Origin: Limobrevibacterium gyesilva
Lineage (GTDB): Bacteria > Pseudomonadota > Alphaproteobacteria > Acetobacterales > Acetobacteraceae
DNA: 64,000 nt
NCBI RefSeq assembly: GCF_025989185.1
Contig: NZ_JAPDNT010000010.1
Location: 54,615 to 118,614, forward strand
Direction: 5' to 3'
The notes beneath the pieces are model-generated. The model had not been told where the DNA came from, searched no databases, and was given only the letters and a program-made list of their open reading frames with translations. This document shows positions 54,521-63,884 of the stretch, piece by piece (position 1 is the first letter of the stretch; each line of letters begins with the position of its first letter). The position numbers and the translations under genes are program-made.

Positions 54521-55022
54521 AGCGCACCATCTGCTGGTTGCGTGGATGCGCCCAGTTGCCGATCACGGACATCCGCCAACCGATCGCGCACGACGCAATG
54601 TCGTGCAGCTCGGAGAGCGTCGTATGGAATGGATCGCGGTTCGGCGAGGTGACGATTCCCCCAGGCAACTGGGTGAACGTCTTGTTTGCTGCCTCCTGCG
54701 GAGCAAGGAATACCGTTACGTAGAGCTGCCCGCCAAGCCGGAAATGCGGCGCGACCGATGACAAACAGGCGCCCAGCCGCGCCATCGGTATGTGCGTAAA
54801 CACCGACTGCGCCATACCAAAATCGAACATGCGCCGGAAGCCGGAGACATCGAAAGCGGCATTCGAGGTGAAGTTCCGGCGCGGAAAACGGCCGGCCAGC
54901 TGTGAATAAGCGCCGAACCGGAATCCCGCCGAAATTCGATCTACGACGTTGAGAATGCGCGGAAAAAACAATGCGACGGTGGGGTCCCGATCGGCGCCGA
55001 TCGGGACCCCACCCGTTCGCAA
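54504..55022 (-). pseudogene. SAM-dependent methyltransferase remnant, 5' truncated
   Basis: The C-terminal part reads as a class I methyltransferase: FDFGMAQSVFTHIPMARL (motif after the acidic loop), then HFRLGGQLYVTVFLAP, where LxPGG is the usual post-motif. The N-terminal half with the glycine-rich SAM-binding motif I is missing. There is no ATG; the frame can begin only at a TTG (55022) and an in-frame TGA lies six codons upstream. The break coincides with a perfect 36-bp palindrome. Probably a dead fragment from a surface-glycan or methylation cluster. Confidence 0.65.
54978..55013. repeat. Perfect 36-bp palindrome
   Basis: Arm GGTGGGGTCCCGATCGGC (54978-54995) is followed directly by its exact reverse complement (54996-55013), with no loop. 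It marks the 5' end of the methyltransferase remnant. Base pairing stops at the next base on each side. It could be a mobile palindromic repeat, a recombination site or a cruciform-forming element. Confidence 0.9.
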
Positions 55023-55239
55023 ATTATGACAGCGAATTCAGTATGTTGCACCGCTTTCCGGAGGGGTCCCTATTGGCCGATTATTCACAGGCAGCTCCCC
55101 TAAACAACAGCCTGCCGGTGAATCCGTGCCGAGCAAACCCGCCTTTCGCCTCAGTGTTTTTCCACGGTATCCTTGAGTTCCGCACAGGCGGTAGTGGGGG
55201 GGAGGCCGCTCGAAGAAAGCTGCGGCCCGCTTTTTGCCG

Positions 55240-57726
55240 TCAGATTGGCATGCCCGGTGGCGGTGGCAGGGTGCCAGGCTGCCGGAATCTGTCGGGTGCT
55301 TTGGCGAAGGTGCTGATCGTCTCCAGGGCCGCCTGGCGATGGGCTCGGGTCACCGGATCGTGCCCGCCATCGGCCAATCCTGGCACCAGGGCGGTACGTA
55401 ATTCCTCGACCACATCGCGCACGATGGCCCGCACCAGCGGCGAAGCCTCCTCACTCGCGGCGAGGGCCAGAAGGTGGCGCAGGGCGACATGTTCCACCCG
55501 CAGCTTCGTCGCCTGGGCAAGGCCGGTTTCGGCCGGCGCGTACCAGGTGGCGTCCAGCGCCGCCTGCAACACCTCGTGCAGCCCCGGCAGGGAAGCGTCG
55601 CGCTGGTGATATTCCACCAACCTTCCCGCACGGTGTGGGTGGAACAGCAGGGCAAAGCTATGCGTCGCCGCACCCTTCGCTGCCCCGAGCGGATCGAAGG
55701 TCAGGCCGGTATGGCCGCGGAAGGAATCGCGAGTACGACCGTATTCGGGCGGGCGCGGCGGCAATTTCCGCAACAAGTCCTCGCTGAGGGTCAGGGTGGC
55801 TGGAGCGACCGTGGCTAGCACTGCCCGCAGGCCGCGCCACTGGTCCTCGCCCGGCACTATTTTGGTCACGAGCTGGCCGTCGCCCCGCATGGCATAACGG
55901 AATTCCAACCCGCCTACGAGCTTCACCGCCGCTTCCGTTTGGTAGCGGTGCAGCAGATAGAGGGGCACCAGCATATCGGCCAGCAACGCCATGGGGCGGC
56001 CTGGCTTGATGGCCTTCTCGCTGAAGCGAGCAAGTGCCGCCTCACGGATCGCGAGCAGGCGCAGCAATTCATCGGCCGGGTCTTCCCCGGTATCCCAGTT
56101 ATGACCCTTCGGATGCACGCCGCTATCGGGCACCGCATCCTGCTGCGCAAGCGTGTAGAGGCCCTGACGCTCGGCATCCTCGAGGATGCGGTTCAGCCCG
56201 GCAGTTTCTTCCTCCGGCGTGGTGCCGGGCGGGAACTGATGATAGCCCCAGGTGATGGAAATTTCGTCCCAGCGGCCGATATGGTCTCCATAGGCATCCG
56301 CGAGGTCGACCTTGCCGTCGGCGTCCAGCTTCAGCAGCGGAGCCGGATAGTCGCAGACGGACATGTCCTGACCAAAGGTGCTGGCGACGTGGTTGTGGTC
56401 CAGCCCGAGCGTATGCCCGACCTCATGCGCCGAGAGTTGCCGCAGGCGCGCCATCATCAGGTCGTTCACCTCGGGGCATGGCGTCCCGTTCTCATAGGGC
56501 GAGAGCAGCGCCTCGGCGATGCCCCGGAGATGCCGGTCGCGCAGGGCCGTCAGCATCACCTCCCCCTTCAGGATCTCGCCGGTGCGCGGGTCCCAGATCA
56601 TCGTGCCGGTGGAGAAGCCCCGCGTGGCGCGCGGAACCCAGGTGATCATGTTGTAGCGGATGTCGATCGGGTCGGCATGCTCCGGCAGCAGTTCCACCTG
56701 GAAGGCGTTGCGGAAGCCTGCCGCCTCAAAGGCCTTGTTCCACCAGCGCGCACCTTCCAGCAGCGCCGTGCGTATCGGCTCCGGCGCGCCGCGATCGACA
56801 TAGTAGACAATCGGCTTCACGGGATCGCTGATCGCGGCGGTTGGGTCCTGCTTCTCCAGCCGGTGGCGGATCGCGTAATGCACATCGCCCGGCTCTTCCA
56901 GCGAGCGGGCGAAATCGTGGAAGATGACGCTGCTGAAGAACGATGAACGCGGATCGAAGACCCGGGGCTTGTAGCCATCGTCGGGCAATCGGATGAAGCA
57001 GTTGCGCAACCGCAGGGTGATGGAACGCGGGTCGGGTGTCAGCGCCGCCAGGCCTTCGCGCCGCCCATTGCCGTGCCAGAACGGAAGCTGGCTGGCATAC
57101 GGGTTGGCGAAGGTGAGGATGCTTTCGACCTGGGTATTCAATGGGAAGGCGCCCGTGCCTTCCTCGGCGACGGCGCAGCGCGACGGGTCCAGTGTGTAGG
57201 TGCCCTCGCCCGCGCGACTCAACTGGCCCGCGATGTCGCGGGCGTCGCGCAGGAAGAACGCCGTGCCATCCACCAGCAGCTCGCCGTCTTCTTCCGCCAG
57301 GATGTCGAAGGCCCAGAGGACGGATTCGGGGAAGGCCTGCCGGACCGCCAACCGCTGCGGCGCCTCAAGCGAAGAGGAACGCCAGGCATAATTCACCGCG
57401 ACAAGAAACAGCCGCGTCCCACGTCGCTCGAACCGCACGACATTCGGACGGGAGAGGCCGCCCCGTTCCAACCGGAAATCGCCGACAGCATGGGACAGGC
57501 GGTCGACATAAAGCAATTCCTCGCCGACCCGGCGGATCATCATGTAGAGCCGCCCGGCCATCTTGTCCCACAGTAGCGGAACGAAACCGTCCAGCCGTTG
57601 GCACTGGGCCGTTTTCACGCCCATGGGCGACGCCTCATCCCTCACGTCCGCATCTCGTTCCGGCGCCCGCCGGACGGGAGACGCAGCTTTGTCGATTCGA
57701 TCATAAACAGGATGCGATGATGTCAT
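55240..57726 (-). CDS. Zinc-dependent metalloprotease (DUF5117/DUF4953 type)
   Basis: An 828-residue protein if started at the ATG giving MTSSHPVYDR; a shorter start at 57624 (MGVKTAQCQR) after GGGATGAGG is possible. Zinc site HEVGHTLGLDHNH lies near residue 434. N-terminal DUF5117-like strands (LDGFVPLLWDKMAGRLYMMI) and the central YYVDRGAPEPIRTALLEGAR match the metalloprotease family common in Bacteroidetes and some proteobacteria. Relatives carry a signal peptide; none is seen here with either start, so export is doubtful or the N-terminus has been altered. It stands alone next to an insertion sequence cluster. Confidence 0.85.
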   Translation of the reverse strand: MTSSHPVYDRIDKAASPVRRAPERDADVRDEASPMGVKTAQCQRLDGFVPLLWDKMAGRLYMMIRRVGEELLYVDRLSHAVGDFRLERGGLSRPNVVRFERRGTRLFLVAVNYAWRSSSLEAPQRLAVRQAFPESVLWAFDILAEEDGELLVDGTAFFLRDARDIAGQLSRAGEGTYTLDPSRCAVAEEGTGAFPLNTQVESILTFANPYASQLPFWHGNGRREGLAALTPDPRSITLRLRNCFIRLPDDGYKPRVFDPRSSFFSSVIFHDFARSLEEPGDVHYAIRHRLEKQDPTAAISDPVKPIVYYVDRGAPEPIRTALLEGARWWNKAFEAAGFRNAFQVELLPEHADPIDIRYNMITWVPRATRGFSTGTMIWDPRTGEILKGEVMLTALRDRHLRGIAEALLSPYENGTPCPEVNDLMMARLRQLSAHEVGHTLGLDHNHVASTFGQDMSVCDYPAPLLKLDADGKVDLADAYGDHIGRWDEISITWGYHQFPPGTTPEEETAGLNRILEDAERQGLYTLAQQDAVPDSGVHPKGHNWDTGEDPADELLRLLAIREAALARFSEKAIKPGRPMALLADMLVPLYLLHRYQTEAAVKLVGGLEFRYAMRGDGQLVTKIVPGEDQWRGLRAVLATVAPATLTLSEDLLRKLPPRPPEYGRTRDSFRGHTGLTFDPLGAAKGAATHSFALLFHPHRAGRLVEYHQRDASLPGLHEVLQAALDATWYAPAETGLAQATKLRVEHVALRHLLALAASEEASPLVRAIVRDVVEELRTALVPGLADGGHDPVTRAHRQAALETISTFAKAPDRFRQPGTLPPPPGMPI

Positions 57727-58267
57727 GTTGCGGAGAAGTTTCACGCCTCGGCCGGCCACGTCAATACCGCTTCTGCGCCACCGCTTCTGCACCGTCCGCG
57801 GCTTCGATTTGCTGCACCGTCGCACGCAACAGCCGGTCCAGAACCAGGGCGCGCTCGATCTGCGCGATTCGGGTGAGCGATCACCATGGTATCCTGGACG
57901 ATGGAAATCGGCGCTGGCGCGCTGCTCCCCGCCGCTTCCCGCATCTCATCCCACCGCAGCTAGGCACGCACCAGCCGATCCGGCAGCCCTGGCCCGGTGC
58001 TACCGCAAACGACGGGCGCGGTTGTGCAGCTCGTCAACGGCGAGTGTGCGGCGATCAACGCTCTGCCGGCCGCCGCGCCGGCGGCCAGGACGCCTGTGCC
58101 CGTGGTCGCTGCGCCTCCTGTTGCCGCCGCGCCCGCTTCGACGCCCCCATCTACCGCGGCCGCGCCGCCGCATAGCTAACCGCGGCAGCGAACCACCCAC
58201 GGGCGCTCGCGGGGCTCCGCAGAGCTGCAGCAACACGACGGCCGCCGGGGAGACCTCGGCGGCCGTT
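57727..58267. other. Intergenic stretch with possible gene remnants and a hairpin
   Basis: About 540 bases. On the minus strand a coding-like tail (LTRIAQIERALVLDRLL then RATVQQIEAADGAEA) ends in TGA-free sequence near 57766, but the frame is broken upstream near 57885, so it may be a decayed gene. On the plus strand 57964-58179 encodes an Ala/Pro-rich tail of no known family. Near the right edge ACGGCCGCCG (58238-58247) and CGGCGGCCGT (58257-58266) form a perfect 10-bp stem, terminator-like, directly abutting the IS701 end. Confidence 0.4.
58238..58266. terminator. Terminator-like hairpin at the IS701 boundary
   Basis: ACGGCCGCCG, nine-base loop, CGGCGGCCGT: perfect 10-bp stem followed by TCTAG. 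It has lost its gene or belongs to the decayed sequence to its left. An insertion right after a terminator is a common target pattern. Confidence 0.5.
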
Positions 58268-59494
58268 CTAGCACTACTTTGGCAGAACGTGGGGTGGCAC
58301 CTTAGGTTTGGGATTCCCGAATCGGCGTTTGAGTGATTCATGAGAGGTCGGCATTCTGGAGGCCGACGATGGGACGAGCGGACTTGGATTGGCGCGGGGA
58401 GCTTGAGCGCTGGCGGAAGCCGTTCCTGGCTGGTCTTGGCAACAAGACGCGGCGACGGATGTGTCCGCTCTATTTTGGGGGCTGATCGGTCCCGGGGATG
58501 GCAAAAGTGTTCAGCCGATGGCGGCCCGGCTTGCGCCAGGCGATTACGACAGGCTGCATTACTTCGTGGCGGCCGGCGTCCGGGATGCGGCACCGCTGGA
58601 GGCGGAACTGCTCATTCAGGCGGATCGGCTCGTCGGCGGCCGCGACGCGGTGCTGGTGATCGACGACACGGGCTACCCAAAAAGGGCAACCATTCCGTCG
58701 GTGTCGCCCCGCAATATGCCTCTGCCCTGGGCAAGAACGCCAACTGCCAGACCTTGGTCTCGGCGACGCTGGCGCGCGGCGAGGTGCCAGTGACCATGGG
58801 CCTGCGGTTATTCCTCCCGGAAGGCTGGACGAGCGATCTTGCCCGTATGAAGCGGGCGCGGGTGCCCGCTGACCGCCGGGCGTTCCGCAGCAAACCTGAG
58901 ATCGCGATCGACGAGATCGACCGCGTTAAAGCCGCGGGCGTTCGCTTCGGATGCGTGCTGGCTGATGCCGGCTACGGCCTGAGCGCGCCGTTCCGGCAGG
59001 CGCTCAGTGAGCGTGGTCTGAAGTGGGCCGTCGGCTTCGCGCGCCATCAGAAAGTCTATCCGGCCGACGTGTCGCTGGTCTTTCCCGTCGCAGGCCGTGG
59101 CCGCCCGCGCCAGCGACACATCCCCGACACCAAATCGATCGCGGCAGAGGCCATGCTCACCGACGTGGCCTGGCGGTCGGTCAGCTGGCGCCGAGGCACC
59201 AAGGGCCGGCTGACCGCGCGGTTCGCCGCTGCGCGTGTGCGCGTCGCCGACAGGCCGACGCAGCGCATCCGGGACATGGGTGGCCAGCACACGCCTGGCG
59301 AAGAGGCTTGGCTGATCGGCGAACGTCGTTCGAGCGGCGAGCGCAAATACTACCTCTCGAACCTGCCCGCCGACACGCCGATCAAGACGCTCGCCGGCAC
59401 GATCAAGGCGCGTTGGATCTGTGAGCAGGCACACCAGCAGTTGAAAGAAGAACTCGGCCTTGATCACTTCGAGGGACGTTCATGGACGGGTCTG
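58268..59494 (+). mobile_element. IS701-family element 1, left part
   Basis: The left end is taken at CTAGCACTACTTTGGCAG (58268-58285), which resembles the CTAGTACTACAGTTGCG end of the second IS701 copy at 62124. The element runs to about 59494, where IS630 sequence begins; its right end is gone. Confidence 0.65.
58369..59494 (+). pseudogene. IS701-family transposase, two frameshifts and C-terminal truncation
   Basis: The gene starts at ATG 58369 (MGRADLDWRGELERWRKPFL). A one-base deletion in the G-run at about 58480 moves the frame (expected YFxGLIGPGD, found TGA), and a second shift at about 58680 follows VIDDTG where LPKKGNHSVG should come. The remainder is open to SWTGL at 59494. The DDE residues survive in fragments: Asp in VLVIDDT, Asp in CVLADAGYG and Glu in LKEELGLDHFEG. 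The C-terminal part is cut off by IS630. Not functional. Confidence 0.85.
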
Positions 59495-59512
59495 CTGGCA
59501 CAGACAGTATGC

Positions 59513-60028
59513 GTGGTCGTGAGCGCGTCGGATAGGAAGCAACTGGAAGCGGTCACGGCGGATCGGAACCGACAGCGCAAGCACGCGGAACGAGCGCAGG
59601 TCGTGCTCGCATCGGCGGATGGCGGACCGGTGCAGCAGATCGCAGCGAGGCTTGGCGTCAGCCGTCCAATGGTCTGGCGCTGGCAGCAGCGCTTTGCGGA
59701 GGCTGGCGTGGGTGGGCTGTTGCGAGACAAGACCCGCAAGCCTGGCAAGCCGCCGATCGCGGCCGATACCGTGGCGCGAATCGTGGCGCTGACCTGTAGC
59801 GATCCGCCGAACGAGGCGACGCATTGGACCGGACGCGCGATGGCAAAGGCCGCCGGCATTTCCCTGCGGTCGGTGCAGCGCATCTGGGAAGCGCACAAGC
59901 TGCAGCCGCACCGTATCCGCACCTTCAAGCGCTCGCGCGATCCGCAATTCGCCATCAAGCTGGCCGACGTTGTTGGGCTCTACGTCGATCCACCGGCGCA
60001 TGCCGTGGTGCTGTCGATCGACGAGAAG
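59513..60028 (+). pseudogene. IS630 transposase, N-terminal half
   Basis: From GTG at 59513 (VVVSASDRKQLEAVTADRNR) the 172-codon piece holds the helix-turn-helix (IAARLGVSRPMVWRWQQRFA), linker and the first catalytic Asp in AVVLSIDEK. The frame is undamaged up to the IS110 junction after AAG at 60026-60028; the next codon AGC is completed at 61578. The gene is broken only by the insertion. Confidence 0.85.
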
Positions 60029-60124
60029 AGATCCCATGGGGTGACAGCGATCCGCTCGCTCAAAGTGAGGTCGCAACCACTCGCATTGGAGCATCGTCAT
60101 GTCACCGACAGATTGCCGCCCACC

Positions 60125-61264
60125 GTGGAGACCGCCGTCCGAACGGATCTCGGAGCGATTTTCGTATCGATGGAACTGAGCCGCTCGAGCTGGCTGCTCA
60201 CGTCGCTATCGCCAGGTGGCGGGGAAAAGATGTCGAAACATTCGCTGCGCAGCGGCGATGTCGCCGGGCTCCGGGCCCGGCTCTCGCAGCTCAAGGACAA
60301 GGTGCGGGTCCGGACAGGGAAGATCGTTCCGATTATCGCGATCCAAGAGGCCGGCCTGGACGGCTTTTGGATCCACCGCTCGCTTCAGAACGACGGAATC
60401 GAAAGCTACATCGTGGATCCCGCCTCGATTGCGACCCCCCGCCGACGCCGGCGGGCGAAGACTGACAAGATAGACGGCGAGGCCTTGGTGCGCGCGCTGC
60501 TGGCGTATATGCGAGGCGAGCCGCGGGTGTGCGCCATGGTTCGAGCGCCGACCCCGCACGAGGAGGACCGCCGCCGGATCTGCCGTGAGCGCAAGACGCT
60601 GACTGCCGAGCGGGTCAAACATATCAATCGGATCAAGGGGCTGCTCTTCGCTCAAGGGATCTCCGACTATGAACCCTTGCAGCGCAAGCGACGTGAGCGG
60701 CTCGAGGAGCTCAGAACGGGCGATGGCCGCCGCTGCCCCAGCAACTGAAGGCCCAGATTGGCCGCGAACTCGATCGGCTCGAACTGATCCTGCAGCAGAT
60801 CGGGTCCGTGGAGAGTGAACGTGACGCCTTGTTCAGCCCGTCGGCCGAAGGGCACACCGGCGCCAACGGCAATATTGAAAGGCTTGAAGGGGATCGGCCC
60901 GGAATTCGCGGGTGTCCTGTGGTCGGAGGGCCTATTCCGCAGCTTTTCGAACCGACGACAGGTCACCGCTTATGCCCGATTGGCGCCGACGCCCTGGCAG
61001 AGCGGATCCGTCGCTCACGAACAGGGTGTCTCCAAAGCCGGGAACCCGCGGTTGCGAACAACCATGATCTAGCTCGCCTGGTTGTGGGTGCGACATCAGC
61101 CACATTCGATACTGACCCTGTGGTTCCATCGAAGGATCCAGCTGAACGGCGGTCGCATCAGGAAGGTGCTGATCGCTGCACTGGCGCGGAAGCTATTGGT
61201 CGCCTTCTGGAAGTACGTGACCGCCGGAGTCGTGCTTGAAGGAGCCGAGACCACGGCGGCCTGA
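60125..61264 (+). pseudogene. IS110-family transposase, frameshifted and with an internal stop
   Basis: From GTG at 60125 the first part is clear: VRTDLGAIFVSMELSRSSWL, IIAIQEAGLDGFWIHRSL, ASIATPRRRRRAKTDKIDGE (DEDD-type catalytic segment), and ERVKHINRIKGLLFAQGI. A one-base loss near 60735 breaks the frame after ELRTGDGR; a further shift near 60850 leads to ILKGLKGIGPEFAGVLWSEG in another frame; then TAG at 61069-61071 interrupts LRTTMI and LAWLWVRHQ. The C-terminal Ser-bearing Tnp_20 region (LAPTPWQSGSVAHEQGVSKA) survives. Not functional. Confidence 0.85.
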
Positions 61265-61577
61265 GCGCCAGCGGAGAACATCTCCTTCACTCTTCCGGGG
61301 CTGATCAGTCCCGGCGGATCCAGGCGAGCGGACCGAGATCTGGTTTGGCCTAACAAGCCGAAGAAAAGAATGGTCCCGCTCTCCTGGGCCCTCGCCCGAC
61401 GCAAGCGGGATATGGGTGCAGCCGAAAAGCCGAAAAGCGGCGACCGGATGTGAGTTTGAAGCGGCATCGGAAACGGGCCGGGTCATGCAAACGGGTTCAG
61501 ATCCTGGAGACGAAGCGGCAACCGGAGATTTGCTATGAGCACCTGATCCGAAAATCTTGACCCGCAAAACCCATGTG
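61265..61577 (+). ncRNA. Candidate IS110 bridge RNA region
   Basis: A 313-base noncoding right end follows the transposase, much longer than the left end. IS110-family elements encode a structured bridge RNA in one noncoding end; in the IS1111 group it lies at the right. Candidate hairpins include GCCGAAAAGCCGAAAAGCGGC near 61422-61442. This is inference from element layout; structure was not computed. Confidence 0.35.
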
Positions 61578-62114
61578 AGCCAGATCCAGGCGCTCGATCG
61601 CACCCAGCCAGGCTTGCCGCTCAAACCCGGCCGCTGCGCCACCATGACGCACGATTACAAGCGGAATGGCACCACCACGCTGTTCGCAGCGCTCAACGTG
61701 CTCGATGGCACCGTGATCGGCCGCTGCATGCAGCGGCACCGCCACGAGGAGTTCATCCGCTTCCTCAACGACGTCGAGCGCGCTGTCCCACCCGGCAAAC
61801 TGATCGAAGCCGTGGTCGACAACTACGCCACGCACAAGCACCCGAAGGTCCGGCAGTGGCTCGCCCGTCACCCGCGCTGGACCTTCCACTTCACCCCGAC
61901 GTCCGGCTCATGGCTGAATGCGGTCGAGACCTTCTTCTCGGCGCTGACCCGCAAGCGGATTCCCCGCGGCACCTTCCTCTCGATCGTCGATCTGCAAGCC
62001 GCCATCCAACGATACCTCGAAGAACACAACGCCGAACCCAAGCCGTTCGTCTGGACCGCGTCCGTCGCCTCCATCCTGGCAAAGCTCGACAAATTGCCTG
62101 CACCATCTCAATGA
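61578..62114 (+). pseudogene. IS630 transposase, C-terminal half
   Basis: The 178-residue remainder starts [19 protein letters not shown] and holds the second catalytic Asp in [13 protein letters not shown] and the Glu in [16 protein letters not shown]. Frame is intact to the TGA at 62112-62114. With the N-terminal half it would make a 350-residue transposase. IS110 sits just three residues after the first catalytic Asp, destroying activity. Confidence 0.85.
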
Positions 62115-62123
62115 GTCAGAGCA

Positions 62124-63078
62124 CTAGTACTACAGTTGCGTTTTATGGGCTCGGTAGTGGACCTCACCCGCACCGAACTGATGGCGTTGTCGCCAGGCGG
62201 ACCACGCCAGGACGAACGGCGAGCGCAGGGCCGATCGTAACAACAGCTTTGCAATCAGACCTCGGATTTCTGGGACGCTGGGCAAGCCGAGGCGGATGGC
62301 GGTTACGCGGCGAGCGGCGGACTCGTTCTGTTCGGTTTACCGAACGCGGCGCGGCGAAGCGCGGCCTGCAACCTGGCCAGAAACGCGGCTGCCGCCACGC
62401 ACAACGTCATATGGCGGTGCCAGCCATGCCAGGATCTGGCTTCGCAGTGATCCAGACCAAGCTCCTCCTTGGCGCGCTGGAAACACTCTTCGATTGTCCA
62501 GCGCAGGCCGGCGGCGCCGGCCAGTTCCGCCAGTGTTGTTCCGCTGCGCGTGAAGACCAGATAGTAGGCGCGCTCTGCGGCATCGCGCCGGCTGCGACGG
62601 ATCAGCAGCCAGCGTTCGAAGCCTGTGTTAACCGTCCACGGCAGCGCGATCCGCGCCCAGTCATACAGTCGTGGACCTTTCGACCCCTCACCGGCGGCGT
62701 GCTGCGCCCAGGCCTCGGGCGGCACCGCATCGGCCAGCGTCAGGGGATCGGTCTGCTCCAGGCCTTCGTTCGTCAGCAGGCGCAGCGTATGATTGGATCG
62801 GGTCGCCAGCACGTAGGGCTGCTGGCGCGCCTCCAGCATGCGACGGATGCGGGAGTCTGCCCCGTAGAGCGCATCCGCCAGCACGAACGCACAAGGTGCG
62901 CCGGCGTCGAGCGCCGCGGCGATCATCTCAGCCGCGATCGCGGGTTTGGTCTGAAAGACAACGGTCTCTGGCACGGCGGCACCTCGCCGGCGCGTGGCAT
63001 CGCTTGCCCACGCTTCCGGCAAATAAAGGCGTCGATCGATCAGCGCCTGGCCAAACCGGCTTGCGTAGGCGACGAACA
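62124..63078 (-). mobile_element. IS701-family element 2, right part
   Basis: Its end, CTAGTACTACAGTTGCG (62124-62140), is intact and lies on the left because the element is reversed. The other side is cut at 63078 by IS66. The noncoding 62124-62302 is the element's 3' region. Confidence 0.7.
62303..63078 (-). pseudogene. IS701-family transposase, N-terminally truncated by IS66
   Basis: Reading from the cut, FVAYASRFGQALIDRRLYLP leads on through VLADALYGADSRIRRML (second catalytic Asp), RWTIEECFQRAKEELGLDHC (catalytic Glu) and WHRHMTLCVAAAAFLA to the stop at 62303. The N-terminal part with the first Asp should lie beyond the IS66 insertion, outside the window. It differs clearly from IS701 copy 1, so the two are separate elements. 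Confidence 0.85.
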
Positions 63079-63884
63079 GTAAGCGTCCGCCTAAGGCGCG
63101 GGCATATTGCATGACGTCAGCTAGGCAGCGAGCCGCTGGTCCAGCCTTGCGCGGATCCCGTCGACGTTCCAGGGCAGCAGTTCTGCGATGCGGTTGACGG
63201 GATGATCGGCGACGCGCTCGATGACATGGCGCAGATAGGCTTCGGGATCGAGGCCGTTCACCTTGGCAGTCTCGATCAGGCTGTAAATCGCCGCTGCGCG
63301 CTCGCCGCCGGCGTCCGATCCGGCAAAGCTCCAATTGCGCCTGCCGAGGGCGATCGGGCGCATGGCACGCTCGGCAGCCGAGTTGTCGATGCAGGCGCGG
63401 CCATCGCGCAGGATCAGCGTCAACGCGTCCCAGCGTTTCAGGCTGTAGCGGATCGCCGCGGCCATGTCGCTGCGGCCGGAGATGCGGCTGCAGGTCGTTT
63501 CCAACCAGGCGTGCATGTCCGCCATCAGCGGCGCCATTCGCTCGGCGCGGACGCGCAGACGCTGACCGGAAGGAAGTCCTCGAACGCTATCCTCGATCTT
63601 GTAGAGGGCGGCGATTCTCTCCAATGCCTCGCGGCTGAGCGCAGACCTGGTCTTCTCGTGCACATCCCAGAACTTGCGCCGGGCGTGCGCCATGCAAGCG
63701 GCCTCCACCACCCCGCCGTCTCGGTAGATCTCGCCGTAGCCGGCATAGCCATCGGCCTGCAGGATGCCTTTGAAGTCGCGCAGATGCTCCTGCGGATGGA
63801 TCCCTTTCCGGTCCGGCGAATAGCGGTAGAGCACCGCCGGCGGGTCGGCACACCCATAGGGCCGGCCATCGCGCACATACTGAG
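63079..63884 (-). mobile_element. IS66-family element, right part
   Basis: The right terminal repeat starts GTAAGCGTCCGCC at 63079 (plus strand), the hallmark GTAAGCG end of IS66. The left part is lost to an IS110 insertion at about 63880-63887. The eight bases before the end (63071-63078, GACGAACA) would be the target duplication. Confidence 0.8.
63121..63882 (-). pseudogene. IS66-family transposase (TnpC), N-terminally truncated
   Basis: From YVRDGRPYGCADPPAVLYRY the piece includes LQADGYAGYGEIYRDGG (second catalytic Asp), CMAHARRKFWDVH, and IDNSAAERAMRPIALGRRNW (catalytic Glu), ending ARLDQRLAA. The N-terminal half with the first catalytic Asp and zinc-finger region has been cut off by IS110. 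No start codon belongs to it; the frame continuing to 63999 is antisense to the new element. Confidence 0.88.

Larger units (their letters stand above)
60031..61579 (+). mobile_element. IS110-family element 1, inserted in IS630
   Basis: About 1.55 kb. The dinucleotide AG flanks both ends (60029-60030 and 61578-61579), which reads CT on the other strand, as expected for an IS110 core dinucleotide. No terminal inverted repeats are seen, in keeping with the family. The left noncoding end is about 95 bases and the right about 313 bases. Confidence 0.8.
59495..62123 (+). mobile_element. IS630-family element split by IS110
   Basis: IS630 sequence occupies about 59495-60030 and 61578-62123, with IS110 in between. 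Joining the two parts restores one continuous reading frame. Exact IS630 termini cannot be fixed by eye; the flanks are IS701 copy 1 on the left and the end of IS701 copy 2 on the right. Confidence 0.8.

Noticed and set aside
58340..60748. 802-residue plus-strand open frame as one giant protein
   Set aside because: It is a chance in-frame fusion of IS701, IS630 and IS110 transposase pieces, each recognisable on its own.
61856..63082. 408-residue plus-strand open frame
   Set aside because: Alternate frame of the IS630 end, then antisense to IS701 copy 2.
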